64,000 nt of DNA from Bacteroidales bacterium (GTDB lineage: Bacteria; Bacteroidota; Bacteroidia; Bacteroidales; UBA3824). The translations under genes and the position numbers were made by a program. The DNA lies in assembly GCA_016286055.1 (NCBI GenBank), contig JAEERW010000007.1:62001-126000 (forward strand), read 5' to 3'. The notes beneath the pieces were generated by a model. The model saw only the letters and a list, made by a program, of their open reading frames with translations, was not told where the DNA came from and did no database searches. Of this stretch, positions 57,669 through 64,000 are shown piece after piece (position 1 is the first letter of the stretch; each line of letters starts with the position of its first letter).

Positions 57669-58682
57669 TTAATCGGCTACCGCTATTGCGTATGTTTGCT
57701 CTTTAAATGTGGCTGACAAAACAGCATCGGAACCGTCGATTCTGGCAACGAATCCTTCAAATACTTGCTTATCTTTGTTACATGTGCAGTAATAAATTTC
57801 ACCAGAGGCGTCTATGGCAAAGTCGTTGACATTGTTGTTGCGGTCGGTAACGCGGCGCAAAAGTCCTGTGTCAATATTGTAACTGCAAAGTGTGATTTTG
57901 GGACAGATATCTTCCTCAAAAATATCAGTTTCTACTGTGAATATCAAATACTTGCCATCGTTTGAGAGTTGAAACTTGCAGCAATCCGAAAAGCCAGCGT
58001 TGTCGTCGGCACAAAGATCTTCGGTGTCGATGACACGTTTCAGAGTAGCTTTTCCATTTTTAAAATTGCAAATATAAATGTGGCATATGTCGTGAAAAAC
58101 AAGAGTCTTGCCATCGGGCGAAAACACTGGATTGTAATAATCATTGTCGGTGTCGAGCCAGTCAATGTCGGACACCGAGCCCTCTTCAATATTATAAATA
58201 ACAGGCTGCCAATGGCTCAACAGTGTAGACTGACTGTTAATTGCAATATATTTGCCGTCGTTGTTCCACGAACCCATATAAGCGTTTCGAGGAGGGAGAT
58301 CAAGCAATGTAGTTGTCTGACTTTCAATATCTATCAGTTTGATAACACGGTAACCAGGACGGCTATACGACGAGTAGGCGATAGTGCGTCCATCGGGCGA
58401 TATGTCGAGTTGGGCACTTTCGATATTGAGTCTCAATAAGTTTTCGAGCGAATTGCCATAATATACGGTGTTGTATTGAGCCACAGCAAAAAAATAATCT
58501 GGTCGCGATGGTTTTTGAGTATTTTTTGTTTGCGCCAGAGCCGTTACAGCCATAGATGCAGTCTGAGCAGTATCTCCAAGAGATGCATCCGTAGGGTTGA
58601 CGGCATTGTCGGGTGCCACACAACGCGAATTACAAGCCGGCATAGTCAAAACCAGTGAAATTAGTAAATATATACGAGTCAT
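57669..58682 (-). CDS. TolB/PD40-like beta-propeller lipoprotein
   Basis: A 337-residue protein with a lipoprotein signal (MTRIYLLISLVLTMPACNSR). The rest is a beta-propeller built of PD40-type blades: LDISPDGRTIAYSSYSRPGY, GSWNNDGKYIAINSQSTLLS, PVFSPDGKTLVFHDICHIYI, QLSNDGKYLIFTVETDIFEE, DFAIDASGEIYYCTCNKDKQ. Similar to TolB propellers; probably protein-binding in the periplasm. It is 33 nt after porW and on the same strand, so it may belong to the rprX-rprY-porW transcript. Confidence 0.82.
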   Translation of the reverse strand: MTRIYLLISLVLTMPACNSRCVAPDNAVNPTDASLGDTAQTASMAVTALAQTKNTQKPSRPDYFFAVAQYNTVYYGNSLENLLRLNIESAQLDISPDGRTIAYSSYSRPGYRVIKLIDIESQTTTLLDLPPRNAYMGSWNNDGKYIAINSQSTLLSHWQPVIYNIEEGSVSDIDWLDTDNDYYNPVFSPDGKTLVFHDICHIYICNFKNGKATLKRVIDTEDLCADDNAGFSDCCKFQLSNDGKYLIFTVETDIFEEDICPKITLCSYNIDTGLLRRVTDRNNNVNDFAIDASGEIYYCTCNKDKQVFEGFVARIDGSDAVLSATFKEQTYAIAVAD

Positions 58683-58715
58683 AAAACAGCAGTGTGATAG
58701 TTAGTTCTTGTTTAA

Positions 58716-61316
58716 TTATAAGTATTTGAGTTTAAAAAAGTTTTCATACGCTTCTAAATCGGTGAGGGATTGAAGTAAGGGTAGATTGGTGCGGTTTATT
58801 ACAAAGGGGATAAAGTCACTTTCGGGTTCAAGGCTTTGATAGTTTACCAAAATAAACTTTCGGTAAAACTCCAACGCGGTATTCTTGTGCGAAAAAGTGG
58901 AGACGATTACAAACTTGTATCCGTCAGCAAATTCGCGGCTCTTAACGTCGTTTTCGGTGTAAGAGTTTTCGGCACAGAATTTTTGAACCATATATTCAGT
59001 CTGCGGAGCGTTGGGGTTGTCGGTTTTGTATGCCAACACAAAATAATGTGCGGCGGTGAAAACGGTGTCGAAACGCTGAGTTTCAAAACGTCCAGAGTTG
59101 AGTGCCGACAGTTTGTTCTGCGCCGCCTCGTTAAGGTCGCTCTTTGGAAAACGCTTTACAAAAGTTTCCAAAGTAGAACGCATAGCAGGAATATTTTGCA
59201 TACGCCCATGGGCACGGGCTTCAAGATAGTAGAAGTTTTCGGCAATCTTGAGGTCGGCATAACGTGTTTCGGCATTGGTGCAAATTTGTATGCAATTTGG
59301 ATACATTCCATTTTTAAAGCTATTGACAGCAGCATTGTAGACGTTCAAGGCAGAATCTTTGCGAGCCTGAACATTTTTATGATAGTCGGGGTCTCCGAGA
59401 ATTTTAGCGTATCCGCTTTCGGGATAATTAGAAATCAACTGGGTTTTGGTATATTCGGCAAGCGATTTTTCGCCCTGCACATTATATAATTTATAAAGTG
59501 TGTAAAGCGACTGCGGCATAAGATAGTGGTCGGGGTTTTTCTGGTTGAGAAATAATAGTGTTTCGATGGCCTTTGCTGGGTCGTCCATTTTTTCGTAATA
59601 TACATCGGCAGCGGCAAACCACGAATCGGCCTCAATATTCTTAGAAACGGTTTTAGCAGAATCGGTCATAGGCAAGTTGCGCAGATAATATTCAGGCATC
59701 TTGTTGTTCACAGCTAACTCTGCGGTGTCTTTTGGAGCTTCGTCAACGTTGTCGTCAAGCACCTCAACGCTTTTGTTTTTGCGTCGCCAGTTGTCTTCCA
59801 AACGGCGTTGTCCCCATTTTTTTACAAATTCAGACTTACCGTAACTAAGTGATGTGTTGTTATATAGATACCATTTCCCGGCAAAATTAGGATTTCCGTC
59901 CTGACCAGTATACTGTACGCCAAAATTATTTTCTCCACCGCTATAATAGATCTGCTGATTGCTATTGGCGGCGGCTTCCTGTTCTGCCACTTGCGCAATC
60001 AACTGCGCTACAATTTGATTACGTTGATTTTCGGGCATTGCTGCCACACGCTGGATACTGTCTTGATAGTTGGCTTGGTTGATGTAGCCCGTAAGTAGCG
60101 AAAGGTTTTCAGATTTCTGGGCTATTTCATCATAGTCAGAATATGTTTTGGGCAGATACGACATAGTGCTGTCGTAATATTTTTGGGCGTTGATATAGTC
60201 GTGACGGTCGAAATAAATATTTGCCGAAGCGAGATACGATTTTGCCTTTTGAATATCGTTTACACTGCTTTCGTGAGCAGATTTTTTGTAATATGCAAGA
60301 GCTTTGTCGATATCACCACTGCGGCGGTATACTTCTGCAATTGCATAGTCGATCTGATCCTTGTATTCGGTATTGTTTTCGTCGCGGGCAAGTTTTTGGA
60401 GTTCAACAATAATTTTATCAATGTCGGCATCTTGGTCAAAAACAGTAGCCAGGTTAATTTTAGCGTTAAACACCGTGGCGTAGTCGGGATTAATTTTTAT
60501 GACTTCCAAATAGTTTTGACGTGCCTCATTGTAATTGCCGCATCTACGGTTGATGTCGCCCATAATATACACAAGCCAAGCGCGTTTATTTTTGTTTTTG
60601 GTAATCTCAACAGCTTTTTTAAGAGCTTCGAGAGCCTCATCGTACTGACGCACAGCAATATAAATATCAGCATAGGTCATCAATATGCCACAATCAAGTT
60701 TTTTGGGATGACGTTTGTCGGCGTTGAGTTTGTTGATAATTTCAAGGGCTTCGGTATAGTTTTTTTGCACCGACATAGTTTTTGCGAGCCACATTTGAGC
60801 CTCAAACTTTGCAGGTTCGTGCTTAAAACGGGTGGTGACAAGGCGGAACGAAGATTCTGCACGGTCGTAGTCGGCCAAAACATAATTTGCCTTACCCATA
60901 AGGAGATAAGTATCATCAATCCATTTGCAAAAGTCGGGTTTGTTGTAAAACTCGAGTTCACTCTGATCCATACCCCCACGTCCGTAATGTTTTTTGGGTT
61001 TGGAAGTTATGGAATGAGTAAGGATGTTCTTGCCACATTTTTGAACGCACGACTCCATGTCGCCACGCACCAAATCGGCCGCACCCGGAGCATCTACCTT
61101 AAACACAGGCAAAATTTCGGTATAGTCGCATTGCAATTCGTTATCTATTCTTTCAACGCCATCCAAATAGTATTGTTTAGCGTTGAAATAGACATTGTAA
61201 TGCGCTGTAAGGTTGTGAAACGCACGTGTAGAAGCGGTGTTTTTAGAGTTTGAACAACCCATAATCACCGAGGCTGAAACAATGCCGCAAATAATAATTC
61301 TATTACTAAAACCCAT
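58716..61316 (-). CDS. porW: PorW/SprE-like type IX secretion system TPR lipoprotein
   Basis: An 866-residue lipoprotein with the signal IIICGIVSASVIMGCSNSKN and the family start STRAFHNLTAHYNVYFNAKQ, typical of gliding-motility/T9SS proteins SprE (Flavobacterium) and PorW (Porphyromonas). Many TPR units follow (RAESSFRLVTTRFKHEPAKF; QYDEALEALKKAVEITKNKN; GNYNEARQNYLEVIKINPDY; NYPESGYAKILGDPDYHKN), with a C-terminal beta/alpha region (YKFVIVSTFSHKNTALEFYR). It supports the type IX secretion machine in the periplasm/outer membrane. It starts 6 nt after rprY, so it is expected to share its transcript. Symbol by family resemblance. Confidence 0.85.
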   Translation of the reverse strand: MGFSNRIIICGIVSASVIMGCSNSKNTASTRAFHNLTAHYNVYFNAKQYYLDGVERIDNELQCDYTEILPVFKVDAPGAADLVRGDMESCVQKCGKNILTHSITSKPKKHYGRGGMDQSELEFYNKPDFCKWIDDTYLLMGKANYVLADYDRAESSFRLVTTRFKHEPAKFEAQMWLAKTMSVQKNYTEALEIINKLNADKRHPKKLDCGILMTYADIYIAVRQYDEALEALKKAVEITKNKNKRAWLVYIMGDINRRCGNYNEARQNYLEVIKINPDYATVFNAKINLATVFDQDADIDKIIVELQKLARDENNTEYKDQIDYAIAEVYRRSGDIDKALAYYKKSAHESSVNDIQKAKSYLASANIYFDRHDYINAQKYYDSTMSYLPKTYSDYDEIAQKSENLSLLTGYINQANYQDSIQRVAAMPENQRNQIVAQLIAQVAEQEAAANSNQQIYYSGGENNFGVQYTGQDGNPNFAGKWYLYNNTSLSYGKSEFVKKWGQRRLEDNWRRKNKSVEVLDDNVDEAPKDTAELAVNNKMPEYYLRNLPMTDSAKTVSKNIEADSWFAAADVYYEKMDDPAKAIETLLFLNQKNPDHYLMPQSLYTLYKLYNVQGEKSLAEYTKTQLISNYPESGYAKILGDPDYHKNVQARKDSALNVYNAAVNSFKNGMYPNCIQICTNAETRYADLKIAENFYYLEARAHGRMQNIPAMRSTLETFVKRFPKSDLNEAAQNKLSALNSGRFETQRFDTVFTAAHYFVLAYKTDNPNAPQTEYMVQKFCAENSYTENDVKSREFADGYKFVIVSTFSHKNTALEFYRKFILVNYQSLEPESDFIPFVINRTNLPLLQSLTDLEAYENFFKLKYL

Positions 61317-61322
61317 TGAATA

Positions 61323-62027
61323 TTAAACAGTTTCTTCGCCCACGATCAATTTATAGCCCTTGCCGTGAATGTTAAGGATTTCAATAGTGGGGTCGTTGTT
61401 GAGTTTTTTTCGCAATTTGGTAATGTACACGTCCATACTGCGGGCGTTGAAATAGTTGTCGTCGTCCCAAATCTGTTTGAGTGCATAATTGCGTTCCAAC
61501 ACTTTGTTTGAATTGACGCAAAGCAGACGGAGTAGCTCGGTTTCTTTGGTGGTGAGTTTTTCGGGCTCCTGATTCTCAAACTGCAACTGCTGTTTGTTGC
61601 AATCAAACGAGTACTTACCTAATTTATAAGAAGATACCGATTCACTTTCCATTGCTCCCGAACGGCGGAGCACTGCCTCGATACGGAGCAAGAGTTCCTC
61701 CATATTAAACGGCTTGGTGATATAGTCGTCGGCACCAATTTTAAAACCGGTAAGCACGTCTTCCTTCAAGTTTTTGGCAGTGAGGAATATGATTGGAATC
61801 GAAGTGTTTATCTCCCTAATTTCGGTGGCAACGGCGAAACCGTCCTTTTTGGGCATCATAATGTCGAGGATGCAGATGTCGTAATTGCCCGAGCGGAATC
61901 CTGCGGTGGCTTTCTCGCCATCGTTGAAAAGGTCGGTGTTGTAGCCCTTGGCGTCAAGATACTGTTTGAGAAGCGAGCCCAAGTTCACGTCGTCTTCGGC
62001 TAAAAGTATGCTAACTATTTTTTCCAT
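61323..62027 (-). CDS. rprY: OmpR-family response regulator, RprY-like
   Basis: A 234-residue regulator: receiver domain with ILLAEDDVNLGSLLKQYLDA (acidic pocket), phosphoacceptor Asp in NYDICILDIMMPKKDGFAVA, the Thr/Lys switch residues in IIFLTAKNLKEDVLTGFKIG and DDYITKPFNMEELLLRIEAV, and a C-terminal OmpR-type winged helix (LTTKETELLRLLCVNSNKVL, RSMDVYITKLRKKLNNDPTI). Very close to the RprY type of Bacteroides. It lies 25 nt after rprX and 6 nt before porW. Confidence 0.92.
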   Translation of the reverse strand: MEKIVSILLAEDDVNLGSLLKQYLDAKGYNTDLFNDGEKATAGFRSGNYDICILDIMMPKKDGFAVATEIREINTSIPIIFLTAKNLKEDVLTGFKIGADDYITKPFNMEELLLRIEAVLRRSGAMESESVSSYKLGKYSFDCNKQQLQFENQEPEKLTTKETELLRLLCVNSNKVLERNYALKQIWDDDNYFNARSMDVYITKLRKKLNNDPTIEILNIHGKGYKLIVGEETV

Positions 62028-62052
62028 ATTCGTATTATTTATAATGTGTTCG

Positions 62053-63585
62053 TTACTGTTTTAAATTAAAGGGCAAATATATATAAAAAGTTGTTCCTTT
62101 GCCAACTTCGCTCTTGATTCTTATTTTGCCCTGATGTTCGTCAACCACGCACTTGACATAACTCAAACCGATACCGAAACCCTTAACATTGTGCACGTTG
62201 CCGGTATGTACACGGTAAAACTGGTCGAAAATATGTTTCTGGCTTTCGCGCGAAATACCTATGCCATTGTCGGTTACAGAAATTTCGATACCGTTTTTCA
62301 CATTTTCGGTGGTGATTTCCAAACGCGGAGTGGTTTCGGTATATTTCAAACCGTTGTCCAAAAGGTTGAAAATCAAGTTGGTGATGTGCACCTCGTCGCC
62401 TTCCACCATATCGTCGTTGGCTTTTAACTTGGTAATAATCACACCGTTGCGGTCTTTAACTTTGAGATCGAAGGAATTGACCACTTTTTTAATCAACTCA
62501 TTGATATATAGTTCTTTTACCTTCATCCGCACTTTACCACGCTCTATAACAGCCATCTGCAACACACGTTCCACCTGAAAACCAAGACGTTTGCTCTCGT
62601 CTTCAATCACCTGAGAAATATGGTCGAACATCTGCTCGTTTTTCATAACGGTCTTGTCTTTAAGCATTTGCGAAGCAAGCGAAATCGACGATATAGGCGT
62701 TTTCAACTCATGGGTCATATTGTTGACAAAGTCGGTCTTCATCTCCGAGAGTTTTTTCTGGCGGAAAATTATCACAAGAGTAAAGGCAAAAGTAAGCATC
62801 ACTATAAGCGTAAGCACGAGCGACGAGTAGGCTTTTTTGGAGATAGACTGCATTGTTACCTTGTCTTCGTCGGGGAAATACACCACTAAATAGTACGGCG
62901 GAGAAATTATATCGTTGGGATAAAGCATTATCTGATAGGTGGATGGCACCGAGTCGGGATTGAAACCACCTGTTTTGAAATAATACTCGTTGTTTTCGCC
63001 ACGGATAGCGAAATCGTATTCGGCGTCGATACCGAAGTTGTCGAACTGTTTTTTGAGATGCTCATTGATAACACGGGGCGAAATGCGGTCTTCAATATTG
63101 ATTTTCTTGCGGATAAGTTGGTTGACGAGATTTTCCACAAATACAGTCTTGTTGTGGATTTTAGCCTTAACCCTCTCTTGAAACTCCTCACGAGCCACAG
63201 TCTGCTCCATCGGAAAAGGAGTTTGACCTGCTTGAAGAATCGACATAGAGGCGGAGTCGCGACTGAGCACCACAATCTTACCTCCCACGGTGTCGCGCAT
63301 CATACTGTCGGCGATAACTCTTCCTGGGCGGTCGAGTTGCGGAACAGGCTTGCCCAACGACGACGAGTCGAAATTGACGGCTATCACCTCGTTCTGAATA
63401 TGAGAAACCACCTCGTTCTCTTCGAGTTTCTGAACCACGCGGTAAAGCGAGCGATTGACACACTGGCTAAACTGCTGATGTCTAACGGTAAGGGCTTCCT
63501 TAAACCACGACACCTGTATCACAATCAGCCACACCATAGTGAAGGTCATTACGCAGGCCAATGTTATAATAATCTTTCTGCTCAT
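62053..63585 (-). CDS. rprX: Sensor histidine kinase, RprX-like
   Basis: A 510-residue histidine kinase from the ATG at 63583-63585 (the frame extends 18 codons upstream without a good start). First membrane helix (IIITLACVMTFTMVWLIVIQ), a periplasmic sensor of about 220 residues, a second helix (SLVLTLIVMLTFAFTLVIIF), then HisKA with the H-box NNMTHELKTPISSISLASQM and HATPase with N-box NLIFNLLDNGLKYTE, G1 VTDNGIGIS and G2 GFGIGLSYVK. It phosphorylates RprY. A periplasmic coil and basic-acidic stretch suggests envelope stress sensing, not proven. Confidence 0.92.
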   Translation of the reverse strand: MSRKIIITLACVMTFTMVWLIVIQVSWFKEALTVRHQQFSQCVNRSLYRVVQKLEENEVVSHIQNEVIAVNFDSSSLGKPVPQLDRPGRVIADSMMRDTVGGKIVVLSRDSASMSILQAGQTPFPMEQTVAREEFQERVKAKIHNKTVFVENLVNQLIRKKINIEDRISPRVINEHLKKQFDNFGIDAEYDFAIRGENNEYYFKTGGFNPDSVPSTYQIMLYPNDIISPPYYLVVYFPDEDKVTMQSISKKAYSSLVLTLIVMLTFAFTLVIIFRQKKLSEMKTDFVNNMTHELKTPISSISLASQMLKDKTVMKNEQMFDHISQVIEDESKRLGFQVERVLQMAVIERGKVRMKVKELYINELIKKVVNSFDLKVKDRNGVIITKLKANDDMVEGDEVHITNLIFNLLDNGLKYTETTPRLEITTENVKNGIEISVTDNGIGISRESQKHIFDQFYRVHTGNVHNVKGFGIGLSYVKCVVDEHQGKIRIKSEVGKGTTFYIYLPFNLKQ

Positions 63586-63709
63586 TGTACTGTTGATTTT
63601 CAACGCACAAAGGTAATAAAAAAAAGAAGATATGAGCAAAATTAATTGGTAAATGAATTTAATTAATTTATCTTAACAAAAATCAAGACAGATTAACTTT
63701 GCAATATTC

Positions 63710-63717
63710 TATATTTG
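63710..63717 (+). promoter_or_regulatory. -7 box of the right-edge gene
   Basis: TATATTTG, 21 nt before the ATG at 63739; a second candidate, TAACTTTG, is at 63694-63701. Confidence 0.45.
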
Positions 63718-63738
63718 CAGCAACAAAATAGTAACCTT

Positions 63739-64000
63739 ATGCGCCAATATTTTCAACTTCAATTCACAATGTTCAATCGCCGGATGCGAGATTTTGGAAT
63801 AAATCCGGTGCTTGGGTATATGCTGTTGACGGGTTTGTTTATAGGATTTGTTAAGGCGCTGTATTATAGGGTAGAAGAATATGCGCCGTGGACTTTGATT
63901 GGGGCTTGCGCAATGGCTCAAATGCCGCTTAGCAGCAAACAACGCTCTGATTTTCTGCTAACTACATTTGGCAAAGGCAGGAAAAACAAGATAAGGATAG
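63739..64000 (+). CDS. Membrane protein, partial (cut by right edge)
   Basis: An open frame from ATG 63739 runs to the window end (87 codons). The product starts MRQYFQLQFTMFNRRMRDFG and contains a hydrophobic hairpin (GYMLLTGLFIGFVKALYYRV, then EEYAPWTLIGACAMAQMP), followed by a basic segment (SSKQRSDFLLTTFGKGRKNK). This resembles the start of a polytopic transport or permease-like protein. No family is recognised. It is divergent from rprX. Confidence 0.6.
   Translation, partial: MRQYFQLQFTMFNRRMRDFGINPVLGYMLLTGLFIGFVKALYYRVEEYAPWTLIGACAMAQMPLSSKQRSDFLLTTFGKGRKNKIRI

Noticed and set aside
60183..61253. A 356-codon open frame on the + strand opposite porW
   Set aside because: It mirrors the well-supported TPR lipoprotein; no domain and no start context.
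1..64000. tRNA, rRNA and other structured RNA genes
   Set aside because: I looked through the intergenic stretches and saw no cloverleaf or rRNA sequence; small RNAs cannot be excluded without a covariance-model scan.

Overview
The window comes from a low-GC Bacteroidota chromosome, most likely order Bacteroidales. The evidence is TAnnTTTG-type -7 promoter boxes (often TATATTTG, sometimes with a TTTG -33 box), a PorW/SprE-like type IX secretion lipoprotein next to an RprXY-type two-component system, type III glutamine synthetase, the YceD-L32-FabH-AccB-AccC block, a DUF2851 protein, BspA-like leucine-rich repeats, and several 'ATP-binding protein' families common in gut and rumen Bacteroidales. 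I found no rRNA, tRNA, phage structural genes or CRISPR array.

Layout. 1-2.9 kb: 5' part of a Fic gene, an SDR oxidoreductase divergent from a bile-acid/Na+ symporter-family protein, and a decayed antitoxin/PIN toxin pair. 2.9-9.6 kb: a DUF2157 - DUF4401 - GDYXXLXY membrane trio between two paralogous secreted-protein genes, the whole segment bracketed by long direct repeats. 9.6-14.2 kb: a DUF4143 ATPase, a tandem-ACT + metallo-beta-lactamase protein, a WYL regulator broken by an in-frame stop, and a RecG-C-terminal-like ATPase lacking its N-terminal domain. 14.2-18.6 kb: an AT-rich three-gene operon (HEPN-like protein with RNxxxH, NYN nuclease, NACHT-like NTPase with a duplicated N-terminal module and a pentapeptide-like region). 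This is the best candidate for an undescribed defence system. 19-22.7 kb: metE divergent from an Lrp regulator, then an acyl-ACP thioesterase.

22.7-35.1 kb: a tandem array of an unfamiliar two-gene cassette. The large protein has a Bro-N-like N-terminus, a variable number of TerB-like helical units, zinc ribbons, membrane segments and an extracytoplasmic C-terminus. It is followed by a small membrane protein. An AAA/PD-(D/E)XK gene interrupts the array on the opposite strand. This is the second candidate system.

35.1-43.2 kb: LRR protein, methyl-accepting chemotaxis protein, a 5'-degraded beta-repeat protein, and a pair encoding a small secreted protein and an exported kinesin-light-chain-TPR/CHAT caspase-like protein. 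43.2-48 kb: AtpZ/bactofilin cluster and the fatty-acid initiation genes accC, accB, fabH, rpmF, yceD. 48-57.5 kb: Cache/HAMP/GAF/PAS sensor, repeat lipoprotein, glutamine synthetase III, DUF2851, a cyclase-HD fusion and a SPOR lipoprotein. 57.6-63.6 kb: rprX-rprY-porW and a beta-propeller lipoprotein. The window ends inside a small membrane-protein gene.

Core metabolism and envelope genes occupy the right half. Accessory, duplicated and decaying genes dominate the left half. All functional assignments are from reading the sequence; no database search was run.
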